Positions 40,288 through 48,663 of a DNA stretch of 64,000 nucleotides are shown here, one piece after another (the stretch's first letter is position 1; each line of letters begins with the position of its first letter). Source of the stretch: Streptomyces sp. PKU-EA00015 (GTDB taxonomy: Bacteria > Actinomycetota > Actinomycetes > Streptomycetales > Streptomycetaceae); the NCBI RefSeq assembly GCF_013387495.1, contig NZ_JABZEE010000025.1, positions 1 through 64,000 of the forward strand, given 5' to 3'. Made by a program: the position numbers and the translations under genes. The notes under the pieces are model-generated. The model saw only the letters and a program-made list of their open reading frames with translations. It did not search any database and was not told the origin of the DNA.

Positions 40288-40303
40288 CCCTCGCTCAGCC
40301 TTT

Positions 40304-43261
40304 TCAGGCGGCGCTCAGCGGAGTGGTGAGCAGTTGCCGGGCCTCCTCGGCCTCCACAGCGCCGGACTGCTCGTGCAGGGCCAGCGCCTCACGCCAGCAG
40401 GCACGGGCACGGTCCGACTGGCCGAGAGCTTCGAGCGCCCGGCCGAGCGTGATCAGTACCTTGCCCCGTGTGCGGTCTCCGCCGATGCAGCCGATGGCCA
40501 GTGCTTGCTCGGCATGCTGTGCAGCTCCTGCGGGGCGACGGGCGGACAAGTGGGCCTCGGCGATGCGGAAGTGAGTGGTCCCCTCCCACAGCCGCTGGCG
40601 GTTGGCCTCGAACTGGGCCAAGGCCTCCGTCAGTTGCTTCAACGCCTCGGAATGCTTGCCTGCCGCCGTGAGTGCGATGCCCAGCGCGAATCGCGCATTG
40701 GCCAGGCGCAGCTTGTGCCCGATCCTGTCGTATATGGCGAGGCCCTCCCGGGCCAGCGTGATGGCTTGCGAGGCCCGGCCCGTGACGACGTGCACGCGTG
40801 AGAGGTTGCACAGCGCACTGGCTTCGCCGGGCAGATTGCCGTCGGCGCGCGAGCCCTCCATGGCGTTGCGCAGGTGTTCCTCGGCCTGCGCGTTGCGCCC
40901 CTGGTTGAACGCGATGATGCCGCGATCGTTGTCCGACCAGTACACCGGAGCCGGATCGTCAGAGGCCTTCGCCAGCGCGGCCGCCTGTGCGGCCTCCTCG
41001 TCCGCCTCCGCGTAACGGCCTGCCACCAGATGGACATTGGTGAGGGAAGTCCTCGCGCGGGCTTCCGTACGCCTGTCACCGGCGGCTCGCGCAGCATCGA
41101 AAGCAAGGAAGGCCGTCGCCTCGTACGTCTTGGAGTTGGCCCCGGACTCGGCCAGATTCTGGGCTGCCCACAGCAGGTCCACCGCCCGCCGGAGTTGCTT
41201 CCCGCTGGACGCCTGGCGCGCGCATGCCAGCAGGCAGTGCGCCTCGGCGTAGAGCCAGTCCTGGGCCTCCTGCCGGTCGGCGAACGACAGCCCGGCATCC
41301 CCGGTCGGCTCCAGATGGTCCACCAGCCGGTCGCCGGGGCGCTCCATGGCGAACACCCGCGCCGCCGTCCCCAGATAGAAGTCCAGCAGCCGCGACAGCG
41401 CCGCCTCCCGCTCCTGCGGCGGATGTTCGTCGCGCTCCGCGCATGCACGCGCGTAGAGCCTCACGAGGTCGTGGTAGCGGTAGCGGCCCGGCGCCGCCGA
41501 CTCCAGCAGGGACGTGTCGACCACAGCCTCGAGCAGGTCCTCCGTCTCGTGGAGGGGGAGGTCCAGCACCGCCGCGGCCGCCGCCAGCGAGATGTCCGGG
41601 CCGTCCGCCAGGCCCAGCAGGCGGAAGGCGCGGGCCTGGGCCGGTTCCAGCTGGCCGTAGCCCAGCTCGAACGTCGCCTTCACCGCCAGGTCGCCCGCCT
41701 GGAGCTCGTCCAGTCTGCGGCGTTCGTCCGCGAGCTTGGCCGCCAGGACCGAGACGGTCCACGTCCGGCGCGACGCGAGGCGGGACGCGGCGATACGGAT
41801 CGCCAGCGGCAGGAACCCGCACGCCGCGACCACGTCCAGTGCCGACTCCCGCTCCGCACGCACCCGTTCCTCGCCCACGATCCGCGTGAAGAGCTGCAGC
41901 GCCTCCTCCGGCGACATCACGTCCAGGTCCACCAGGTGCGCTCCCGCGAGGTCCACCATCCGCACCCGGCTGGTGATCAGCGCCGCGCATCCGGCCGTGC
42001 CCGGCAGCAGGGGCCGGATCTGGGCCGCGTCGCGTGCGTTGTCCAGCAGGACGAGCACCCGGCGCCCGTCCAGCGTCGAGCGGTACAGCGCGGCCCGCTC
42101 GTCCAGGGTGTCCGGGATCGCGGAGTCCGCCGCGCCCAGGGCGCGCAGGAACGCGCCGAGCACGGTCTCCGGCTCGGCGGCCCGGTTGCCCGCGCCCTGG
42201 AGGTCCACGTACAGCTGTCCGTCCGGGAAGTGCTTGCGCGCCTGGTGGGCGACGTGCACCGCCAGCGTCGTCTTGCCGACGCCGCCGATGCCCGCGAGGG
42301 CGGAGACCGCCATCACCGAGCCCTCGGCGGCGGCGAGCTGGTCGCCCAGCTCCCGTACGAAGGAGGAACGGCCGGTGAAGTCCGAGACGGTGGCCGGAAG
42401 TTGTGCGGGGCGCGTGACCTGCGGCGCGGGTGACGGCTCCTCTACCGGCCGCGCCAGCTCCGCGTCCGCCTGGAGGATGCGCTGCTGGAGGCGGGCCAGC
42501 TCGGGCCGCGGGTCGACGCCCAGTTCGTCGGCGAGCAGACGCCGTGTGTCGGCGTAGACGGCCAGGGCCTCCGCCTGCCGTCCGCTGCGGTACAGCGCGA
42601 GCATCAGCAGTTCCCGCAGCCGCTCACGCAGCGGATGCGCGGCGGTGAGCGCGGTCAGTTCCGAGACGGCCTCGGCGTGGCAGCCGAGCTCCAGGTCCAG
42701 GTCGAGGCGGGTCTCCAGCAGTTGCAGCCGCCACTCCTCCAGCCGCGTGCGCTGGTTCTCCGCGTACGGCCCGGGGACGTTGGCCAGCGGCTCGCCGTCC
42801 CACAGGCCCAGCGACTTGTTGATCAGCGTCCGGGCCTGGGAACGGTCGCCGGCGGAGCGCGCCTTGTCCGCCTCCGCGGCGAGTTCCTCCGCCACGGCGA
42901 GGTCGAGCGCGCCGCGCCCCACCCGCAGGGCGTAACCGCCCGACTCGGTCACGAGCGCGGCGGCGGGCAGGGACTTGCGCAGCCGGGAGGCGTACGTGCG
43001 AACGGCGGCGAGGGCCTGCGAGGGCGGTTCCTCGCCCCAGATCGCGTCGATCAGCTCCGACGCCGTCGCGGTCCGGCCGTCGCGCAGCAACAGCGCGGCG
43101 AGCAGGGCTCGTTGCTGTGGCGAGCCGGGCGGCAGGGTCTCCGCGCCCCGCCTGACCCGGACCGGCCCGAGCACGCTGAAGTGGAGCCGGGCCGCGTCGT
43201 CCGCTCCGCTGTGCAGCGGAGCGCGCTGATTCGGTACGCGTGGCCCGCTGTCACGGTCCAT
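40304..43261 (-). CDS. afsR: AfsR, SARP-STAND global regulator of antibiotic synthesis
   Basis: 985 residues. The N-terminal OmpR-type winged helix (FSVLGPVRVRRGAETLPPGSPQQRALLAALLLRDG) and BTAD domain (about 125-270) make the SARP part. A STAND NTPase follows with the Walker A motif GIGGVGKTTLAVH near residue 324 and a Walker B-like RRVLVLLDNARDA. TPR-like helices fill about 640-985. AfsR, phosphorylated by AfsK and other kinases, binds the afsS promoter. The RALLAALLLRDGRTATASE stretch is almost identical to S. coelicolor AfsR as I recall it. GGGGGC lies before the ATG. Its distance from afsK, about 6 kb with other genes between, differs from a compact cluster. Confidence 0.96.
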   Translation of the reverse strand: MDRDSGPRVPNQRAPLHSGADDAARLHFSVLGPVRVRRGAETLPPGSPQQRALLAALLLRDGRTATASELIDAIWGEEPPSQALAAVRTYASRLRKSLPAAALVTESGGYALRVGRGALDLAVAEELAAEADKARSAGDRSQARTLINKSLGLWDGEPLANVPGPYAENQRTRLEEWRLQLLETRLDLDLELGCHAEAVSELTALTAAHPLRERLRELLMLALYRSGRQAEALAVYADTRRLLADELGVDPRPELARLQQRILQADAELARPVEEPSPAPQVTRPAQLPATVSDFTGRSSFVRELGDQLAAAEGSVMAVSALAGIGGVGKTTLAVHVAHQARKHFPDGQLYVDLQGAGNRAAEPETVLGAFLRALGAADSAIPDTLDERAALYRSTLDGRRVLVLLDNARDAAQIRPLLPGTAGCAALITSRVRMVDLAGAHLVDLDVMSPEEALQLFTRIVGEERVRAERESALDVVAACGFLPLAIRIAASRLASRRTWTVSVLAAKLADERRRLDELQAGDLAVKATFELGYGQLEPAQARAFRLLGLADGPDISLAAAAAVLDLPLHETEDLLEAVVDTSLLESAAPGRYRYHDLVRLYARACAERDEHPPQEREAALSRLLDFYLGTAARVFAMERPGDRLVDHLEPTGDAGLSFADRQEAQDWLYAEAHCLLACARQASSGKQLRRAVDLLWAAQNLAESGANSKTYEATAFLAFDAARAAGDRRTEARARTSLTNVHLVAGRYAEADEEAAQAAALAKASDDPAPVYWSDNDRGIIAFNQGRNAQAEEHLRNAMEGSRADGNLPGEASALCNLSRVHVVTGRASQAITLAREGLAIYDRIGHKLRLANARFALGIALTAAGKHSEALKQLTEALAQFEANRQRLWEGTTHFRIAEAHLSARRPAGAAQHAEQALAIGCIGGDRTRGKVLITLGRALEALGQSDRARACWREALALHEQSGAVEAEEARQLLTTPLSAA

Positions 43262-43321
43262 TGGCTGCCCCCTGCCCGTACTGCCGGAAATCGCCCTCGA
43301 CAGTCTGCCCTGTAGGGGGCG

Positions 43322-43340
43322 GCCCCGTCAGCAGCGGGGC
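43322..43340 (-). terminator. Hairpin after the deacetylase gene
   Basis: GCCCCG-TCAGCAG-CGGGGC, a 6-bp stem 46 nt downstream of the deacetylase stop and upstream of afsR, so it could keep the two transcripts apart. Confidence 0.45.
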
Positions 43341-43385
43341 ACCTCCGTCTCCCGCCTGCCCGTGTGAGCCTCGTCCCACACCTGA

Positions 43386-44201
43386 TCAGGGACGATAGAC
43401 CGTTCCGGGCTGCGGTTCGGCGGGTGCGAGGAGCTCGGGGACCGTGACGAAGGTGTAACCGCGTTTCTTCAGCTCCTCGATGATGCCGGGGACGGCGGGC
43501 ACCGTTCCGTCGTAGATGTCGTGGAGCAGGATGATTCCGTCGCGGTCGGCCTGGTCGAGGATGCGCTGCTCGATGAGCGCGGAGTCGGTGGTCGAGTAGT
43601 CCTTGGCCGTGGCGCTCCACAGCACCTGGGAGAGGCCGAGTTCCTTGCTGACGGCGGTGACGTCGTCGTCGGTACGGCCCTGGGGCGGGCGCATCAGTGT
43701 GGGCTTCGTGCCGGTGATGTCGGCGATGGCGTCCTGGGTGCGGCCCAGTTCGTCGCGTATCTCCTCCTTGCTCAGTTGGTCCAGACGCTGGTGCGTCCAG
43801 GTGTGGTTGGCGACCTCGTGGCCCTCGGCGGCGAGGCGCCGGACGACGTCCGGGTGCTTGAGGACGTGGTTCTTTCCGAGGAGGAAGAAGGTGGCGTGCA
43901 CCTTCTCCTTCGCGAGCATGTCGAGCAGGCGTGGAGTGTCCTTGCCGGGGCCCGCGTCGAAGGTCAGGGCGATGCACTTGGCCTTCTCGCAGTCCGCGGC
44001 CGGTCGGGCCTCCGCCCCGACGCCCTTGCCGCTGCCGGGCTGCTTGCCGTCGGAGAGCGCCGCCCCGTCGGCGCGGGCGTCCGCGCGGGCGTCGGCGGGC
44101 GAGGTGGTGTCCGCCGAGCAGCCGGCGAGGACGAGCGCGAGCGAGGCGGCGGCGAGGGCGGAGACAACCCGCGCCCCGCGTATGTGCGTCTTGACGGGCA
44201 T
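43386..44201 (-). CDS. Lipoprotein polysaccharide deacetylase (NodB homology)
   Basis: 271 residues. A lipoprotein signal (VSALAAASLALVLAGC) places it outside the membrane. The NodB domain has motif 1 as ALTFDAGPG, where Ala replaces the second Asp of TFDDGP, motif 2 as NHTWTHQRL (both His present), motif 3 as MRPPQGRTDDDV and the late motif ILLHDIYDG. Peptidoglycan or chitin-type N-deacetylation is expected if the altered motif 1 still binds metal. GGGGGA lies before ATG 44201; a longer in-frame start at 44276 is less likely because it would bury the signal peptide. A perfect palindrome lies 75 nt upstream. Confidence 0.9.
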   Translation of the reverse strand: MPVKTHIRGARVVSALAAASLALVLAGCSADTTSPADARADARADGAALSDGKQPGSGKGVGAEARPAADCEKAKCIALTFDAGPGKDTPRLLDMLAKEKVHATFFLLGKNHVLKHPDVVRRLAAEGHEVANHTWTHQRLDQLSKEEIRDELGRTQDAIADITGTKPTLMRPPQGRTDDDVTAVSKELGLSQVLWSATAKDYSTTDSALIEQRILDQADRDGIILLHDIYDGTVPAVPGIIEELKKRGYTFVTVPELLAPAEPQPGTVYRP

Positions 44202-44276
44202 GACGGTGTTCCCCCTGTGTGGTGGTCGCGGCGCGCGGCGGTGTGCCGCGGTGGTCTGCCGCGTGCGTGAGCGCAC

Positions 44277-44293
44277 TATACACAGGGTGTATA
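44277..44293. promoter_or_regulatory. 17-bp palindrome upstream of the deacetylase gene
   Basis: TATACAC-AGG-GTGTATA is a perfect inverted repeat in the divergent promoter region. It differs from the regulon operator and probably binds another regulator, perhaps of GntR type. It lies 75 nt upstream of the deacetylase start. Confidence 0.5.
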
Positions 44294-44331
44294 CGTGGAG
44301 TTCATGGTGACTTCGGGGCGGTCGCCGCTAG

Positions 44332-44346
44332 CTGACGAACCGTCAG
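44332..44346. promoter_or_regulatory. Regulon operator copy 11
   Basis: CTGACG-AAC-CGTCAG, perfect. Its first half can serve as -35 box: 17 bp later comes TACCGT (44355-44360), then 7 nt to ATG 44368, the same geometry as at the thiolase gene at 38.2 kb. Confidence 0.88.
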
Positions 44347-44367
44347 ATAAGCGCTACCGTGAGGGGA

Positions 44368-45588
44368 ATGGAGACCTTCCCCAAGATCATCTCGGTGGAC
44401 GACCACACGGTGGAGCCCCCCCATGTCTGGCGGGACCGGCTCCCGTCGAAGTACCGCGACACCGGCCCGCGCGTCGTCAGGGCCCCGCTGAAGGACATGA
44501 CCTTCCTCGGCGGAAAGTTCTCGCCGGTCATGGGGGCGCCCGGCGACGACGGCCCGATCGGCGACTGGTGGGTGTACGAGGACCTGCATCGCCCCCTGAC
44601 CCGGCTCGACACGGCCGTCGGGTACGACAGGGACGAGATCAAGCTGGAGATCATCACCTACGAGCAGATGCGCCCGGGGTCGTACTCCGTGCCCGACCGG
44701 CTCGCCGACATGGACGTCAACCACGTCCAGTCCGCGCTCTGCTTCCCGACCTTCCCCCGCTTCTGCGGCCAGACCTTCACCGAGGCCGCCGACCGGGAGC
44801 TCGGCCTGCTGGGCGTGCGGGCGTACAACGACTGGATGGTGGAGGAGTGGTGCGGCCCCGAGGCCCGCGGCCGGCTGATCCCGCTCACCCTCGTCCCGCT
44901 GTGGGACGCCCGCCTCGCCGCCGACGAGGTCCGGCGCAACGCGGCACGCGGGGTGCGCGCGGTCGCCTTCTCCGAGATACCCCCGCACCTCGGACTGCCG
45001 TCCATCCACACCGACGCGTGGGACCCGTTCCTCGCGGCGTGCGACGAGACCGGCACGGTCGTCGCCATGCACATCGGCTCGTCCTCGAAGATGCCCTCGA
45101 CGTCGGCGGACGCCCCGCCGGCCGTGGGGTCGACCATCACCTTCGCCAACTGCTGCTTCTCGATGGTGGACTGGCTGATGAGCGGAAAGTTCGAACGCTT
45201 CCCGAACCTGCGGATCATGTACGCCGAGGGCCAGATCGGCTGGATCCCCTACATCCTGGAACGGGCCGACGTGGTCTGGGAGGAGAACCGCGCCTGGGGC
45301 GGCGTCGCCGACAAGGTCACCCGCCCGCCCTCCGAGCTGTTCGCCGAGCATGTGTACGGCTGCTTCTTCGACGACGCCTTCGGCCTGCGGAACCTGCACG
45401 CGATCGGCGCGGGCAACGTGCTGTACGAGACGGACTACCCGCACTCGGACTCGACGTGGCCGAAGTCGAAGGAGGTCGGCGAGTCCCAGATGGCCCACCT
45501 CCCCCCGGACGTGGTGAACCGCATCGTGCGCGGCAACGCGATCGACCTGCTGGGCCTGACGGAGGACGGTTTGTGGGCGGGGGCGTGA
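44368..45588 (+). CDS. Amidohydrolase-2 family protein, paralogue of the 9.2-kb gene
   Basis: 406 residues. Same family and landmarks as the 9.2-kb protein: IISVDDHTVEP, ALCFPTFPRFCGQTF, RAYNDWMVEEWCG, VVAMHIGSSS and ETDYPHSDSTWP. The two share most conserved blocks and probably act on related substrates. I choose ATG 44368, not GTG 44359: the operator-linked promoter predicts a leaderless transcript starting there, and the protein then begins METFPK like its paralogue's MEQELP. It is a single-gene unit under operator copy 11. Confidence 0.92.
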   Translation: METFPKIISVDDHTVEPPHVWRDRLPSKYRDTGPRVVRAPLKDMTFLGGKFSPVMGAPGDDGPIGDWWVYEDLHRPLTRLDTAVGYDRDEIKLEIITYEQMRPGSYSVPDRLADMDVNHVQSALCFPTFPRFCGQTFTEAADRELGLLGVRAYNDWMVEEWCGPEARGRLIPLTLVPLWDARLAADEVRRNAARGVRAVAFSEIPPHLGLPSIHTDAWDPFLAACDETGTVVAMHIGSSSKMPSTSADAPPAVGSTITFANCCFSMVDWLMSGKFERFPNLRIMYAEGQIGWIPYILERADVVWEENRAWGGVADKVTRPPSELFAEHVYGCFFDDAFGLRNLHAIGAGNVLYETDYPHSDSTWPKSKEVGESQMAHLPPDVVNRIVRGNAIDLLGLTEDGLWAGA

Positions 45589-45625
45589 GCCCTGGAACGG
45601 GCCGGCCGGGGGCCGGTTCCAGGCG

Positions 45626-46225
45626 TCAGCCTTCGCTGGGCGCCTGGAATCCCGTCGTGTCGAGGTGACAGTCGAACGGCGCGGGGATGTGGATCTTCTC
45701 GCCGAAGGGCACGGTGAGGTGGGAGGCGTACCCCTTGGCGGTCGGCGACCAGAAGACGGTGGCACTGTCCTCCTGCATGTCGAGCAGGAGGTAGACAGGA
45801 ACGCCGGCCTTGCCGTAGCGCTCGGCCTTGTCGGTGAAATCGTCGTCTCGCGTCGAGGGGGAGGTCAACTCGGCGACGAAGGAGAGCCCTTCCCCGTCCA
45901 GGTGGCGGCTTGTCGTCCGGCGGGTCTGACGGTGAGCCGCGTGGACGTCCGGTCCGTACGCCCGCTCCACGCCGGGGAACACGTAGAGGGCGGGAGCCGA
46001 GCTGATCCGGTGTCCTTCCGGAAGGCGGGGGCGCAACTGATCGCAGACCAGATCCATGACGTCGAGGTAGTACGCCTTCGACCACGGCGACACGACGATG
46101 TTCCCCCTGATGATCTCGGCGTTGAAGCCGTCGGGCACATTCAGCTCGTCGAGGGCTTCGCAGAGCTCCTCGAAGCGGCGGGGGTCGGCGCCGTCTGTCG
46201 TCGGACGTTCCAGCATCACTGTCAT
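45626..46225 (-). CDS. Uma2-family (DUF820) putative restriction-fold endonuclease
   Basis: 199 residues. The PD-(D/E)xK-like core is recognisable: EIIRGNIVVSPWS at the N-terminus, YGPDVHAAH for the Asp, FVAELTSPSTRDDDFTDKAERYGKAGVPVYLLLD for the Glu and Lys. Uma2 proteins are abundant in streptomycetes and cyanobacteria; their role is unknown, and both defence and mobile-element functions have been proposed. GGGAG precedes ATG 46225. It sits alone between regulon genes without an operator copy, suggesting later insertion. Confidence 0.87.
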   Translation of the reverse strand: MTVMLERPTTDGADPRRFEELCEALDELNVPDGFNAEIIRGNIVVSPWSKAYYLDVMDLVCDQLRPRLPEGHRISSAPALYVFPGVERAYGPDVHAAHRQTRRTTSRHLDGEGLSFVAELTSPSTRDDDFTDKAERYGKAGVPVYLLLDMQEDSATVFWSPTAKGYASHLTVPFGEKIHIPAPFDCHLDTTGFQAPSEG

Positions 46226-46368
46226 GATGCGTCTCCCTCGCGGTGCGGACCAGTCGATACTCAGCGTAGCCCCCCGCGCCGACACGAGTGGCCGAATGCA
46301 TCGGTGGAAAAGCCCTTGTCCCCCGGGCCCGCTACCTCGCCGCCCCCCACCACGGCACCATGCTCCGC

Positions 46369-46782
46369 ATGACACTCTCACTCGCCGAAGCCGACAAGAT
46401 CCTCTCCGAGAACTTCGCGCCCTGGGTGCTCGACCTCGGGCTGACCGTCCACGAGGCGGGCGAGCTGCACGCGGTGCTGCGCCTGCCGTGGTCCGAGCGG
46501 CTTGCGCGAGAGGGCGGGGCCCTGTCCGGGCAGGCGCTGATGGCCGCGGCCGACACCACCACCGTGATCGCCGTGTCGTCGGCGCGCGGCGGCTTCGTCC
46601 CCATGACCACGGTCCAGCAGTCCACCAGCTTCCTGCGCGCCGTCACGGGCGCGGACGTCCTCGTCGACGCGCGGATCACCAAGCTGGGCCGGCGCATGGC
46701 GTTCGCCGACATCACCATGACGCCCGACGGCGCGGACGCTCCAGCGGCCCGCGCCTCCACGGTGTACGCGCTGCTGGGGTAG
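46369..46782 (+). CDS. Hotdog-fold PaaI-type thioesterase
   Basis: 137 residues. The hotdog helix and following strands are seen as REGGALSGQALMAAADTTTVIAVSS, with FVPMTTVQQSTSFLRAVTGADVLVDARITKLGRRMAFADITM. Members hydrolyse acyl-CoA thioesters, and the neighbouring catabolic genes make a CoA-recycling role plausible. No clear ribosome-binding site; ATG 46360 is an alternative start. No copy of the operator lies upstream, though one follows before the next gene. Confidence 0.82.
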   Translation: MTLSLAEADKILSENFAPWVLDLGLTVHEAGELHAVLRLPWSERLAREGGALSGQALMAAADTTTVIAVSSARGGFVPMTTVQQSTSFLRAVTGADVLVDARITKLGRRMAFADITMTPDGADAPAARASTVYALLG

Positions 46783-46841
46783 GCGGCGCAGGGGCCTTGC
46801 CTCATGGACCGCTGGGCAAGACCATGGGCGGGCCGTCGTTT

Positions 46842-46856
46842 GTGACGGTCCGTCAG
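46842..46856. promoter_or_regulatory. Regulon operator copy 12
   Basis: GTGACG-GTC-CGTCAG, one mismatch, 17 nt upstream of the LLM oxidoreductase start and partly preceding its GAGGAG ribosome-binding site. Confidence 0.78.
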
Positions 46857-46873
46857 ATACGAGGAGTTCCTCC

Positions 46874-47794
46874 ATGGTCGCGTACGGGATGCAGCTCCCG
46901 GTCCAGTCCCAGAGCGCCCTCTACGCCGAGGCCTGGGAGGCCGACGCCGGGCCGGGCGCGCTCGTCGAGATCGCCCGCGCCGCCGACCGCGCCGGTTTCG
47001 CGTACATCGCCGTCTGCGATCACGTCGCGATCCCGCGCCGTCTCGCCGATGCCATGTCCACCGTCTGGTACGACCCCGTCGCCACGCTCTCCCACCTCGC
47101 GGCGGTCACCGAACGCGTCCGCCTCCTGAGCCATGTCGCCGTCGTCGGACTGAGGCATCCCCTGCTGACCGCCAAGCAGTTCGCGACCCTCGACCACCTC
47201 TCCGGCGGGCGGCTGATCCTCGGGGTCGGCGCGGGGCATGTGCGTGAGGAGTTCGACGCGCTCGGCGTCGGCTTCGACGACCGCGGACCCGTGCTGGACG
47301 AGACCGTCGACGCGCTGCGGGCGGCGCTCGGCCCGGAGGATTTCCCCGAGTTCACCGGGGAGCGGTACTCCTTCAAGGACCTGGGGCAACGGCCCCGGCC
47401 CGCCCAGGAGCGCGTACCCCTCTGGGTCGGCGGCTCCTCGCCCGCCGCCGTCCGCCGCGCCGCGCTCAAGGGTGACGGCTGGCTGCCGCAGGGCGACCCG
47501 CGCGACCGGCTGCCCGCGCAGATCGCCCGCATCAGGACGCTGCGCGAGAAGGCCGGGATCGAGGCGCCCTGCGTGATCGGCGCCATCACCGAACCGCTCT
47601 ACGTCGGCGAACCCGCCTGGCACACCGGCCGCAGGACCCTCACCGGCGGGCCGCAGGCCCTCGCCGATGCGTTGCGCGCCTACACGGTGATGGGCGTGGA
47701 CCAGATCCAGGTCCGCTTCCGCAGTCGCGGCGTGGCCGAACTGACGGACCAGATGGCGGCGTTCGCCGCCGACGTGGCCCCCCGGCTCGGATGA
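46874..47794 (+). CDS. LLM-class (luciferase-like) oxidoreductase 1, probably F420-dependent
   Basis: 306 residues, TIM-barrel luciferase-like monooxygenase fold. FAYIAVCDHVAIPRRL, LSHVAVVGLRHPLLTAKQFATLDHLSGGRLILGVGAGH and RVPLWVGGSSPAAVRRAAL are family landmarks; the size and the GVGAGHVREEFDALG block fit F420-using members. It is first in an operon with an SDR gene 37 nt downstream, under operator copy 12. It could reduce or oxygenate a ring intermediate. FbiC at the right end of the window would help supply F420. Confidence 0.88.
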   Translation: MVAYGMQLPVQSQSALYAEAWEADAGPGALVEIARAADRAGFAYIAVCDHVAIPRRLADAMSTVWYDPVATLSHLAAVTERVRLLSHVAVVGLRHPLLTAKQFATLDHLSGGRLILGVGAGHVREEFDALGVGFDDRGPVLDETVDALRAALGPEDFPEFTGERYSFKDLGQRPRPAQERVPLWVGGSSPAAVRRAALKGDGWLPQGDPRDRLPAQIARIRTLREKAGIEAPCVIGAITEPLYVGEPAWHTGRRTLTGGPQALADALRAYTVMGVDQIQVRFRSRGVAELTDQMAAFAADVAPRLG

Positions 47795-47831
47795 CCCTCG
47801 AACCATCCTCCAACGACCAGGGAGACTCGGC

Positions 47832-48584
47832 ATGGGCAAGCTGGACGGACGCGTCGTGTTCATCACCGGCGCGGCACGCGGGCAAGGCGAGGCCGAGGCC
47901 CGGCTCTTCACGGCGGAGGGCGCACACGTGGTCCTCGCCGACGTCCTCGACGAGCAGGGCGGGAAGCTCGCCGAGGAACTGGGGGCCCTGTACGTCCACC
48001 TGGACGTGAGCCGGGAGGACGACTGGACCGCCGCGGTCGCCGCCGCGAAGGACGCCTTCGGACGCGTCGACGGCCTGGTCAACAACGCGGGCATCCTGCG
48101 CTTCAACGAGCTGGTCGGCACGCCGCTGGAGGAGTTCCAGCTCATCACCCAGGTGAACCAGGTCGGCGCGTTCCTCGGGATCAAGACGCTCGCCCCGGAG
48201 ATCGAGGCCGCCGGCGGCGGGACGATCGTCAACACCGCCTCGTACACGGCGCTGACGGGCATGGCGTACGTCGGCGCGTACACCGCGTCCAAGCACGCCG
48301 TCCTCGGCCTGACCAGGGTCGCCGCGCTGGAGCTCGCCGGGCGGGGGATCCGGGTCAACGCCGTGTGCCCGGGCGCGGTGGACACCCCGATGAGCAATCC
48401 GGAGGGCGCGGACCCCGGAGCGATCGAGGAGCTGTACCGCACGCTCGTGCCGCTCGGCCGGGTCGGGCGGCCGGAGGAGGTCGCGCGGCTCGCGCTCTTC
48501 CTGACCGGTGAGGACTCCTCGTACATCACGGGTCAGCCGTTCGTCATCGACGGGGGATGGCTCGCCGGGGTCAGCGTGCTGTGA
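47832..48584 (+). CDS. SDR oxidoreductase (3-alpha/20-beta-hydroxysteroid dehydrogenase-like)
   Basis: 250 residues. Cofactor loop TGAARGQGEAEA, NNAG motif LVNNAGILRFNE, catalytic NTASYTAL Ser and YTASKHAV Tyr/Lys, and the terminal VTG-DGGW type end ITGQPFVIDGGW. Asp in VVLADVLDEQG favours NAD(H). The pattern follows Streptomyces 3-alpha,20-beta-hydroxysteroid dehydrogenase and related FabG3 proteins, consistent with oxidation of a ring or side-chain hydroxyl group. It is probably in one operon with the preceding LLM gene. Confidence 0.9.
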   Translation: MGKLDGRVVFITGAARGQGEAEARLFTAEGAHVVLADVLDEQGGKLAEELGALYVHLDVSREDDWTAAVAAAKDAFGRVDGLVNNAGILRFNELVGTPLEEFQLITQVNQVGAFLGIKTLAPEIEAAGGGTIVNTASYTALTGMAYVGAYTASKHAVLGLTRVAALELAGRGIRVNAVCPGAVDTPMSNPEGADPGAIEELYRTLVPLGRVGRPEEVARLALFLTGEDSSYITGQPFVIDGGWLAGVSVL

Positions 48585-48601
48585 CACGGCCGGGGCCAGG
48601 G

Positions 48602-48616
48602 CTGACGGATCGTCAG
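48602..48616. promoter_or_regulatory. Regulon operator copy 13
   Basis: CTGACG-GAT-CGTCAG, perfect, just after the SDR stop and 85 nt before the next LLM gene. Confidence 0.85.
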
Positions 48617-48663
48617 GTATTGCGTTCCCGTCCGGGCGGTGGAACAGTCGGAGCCATCCTCAT

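Noticed and set aside
45626-46225. Uma2-like gene as a member of the regulon
   Set aside because: No operator copy upstream and no metabolic link; it is more likely an inserted bystander.
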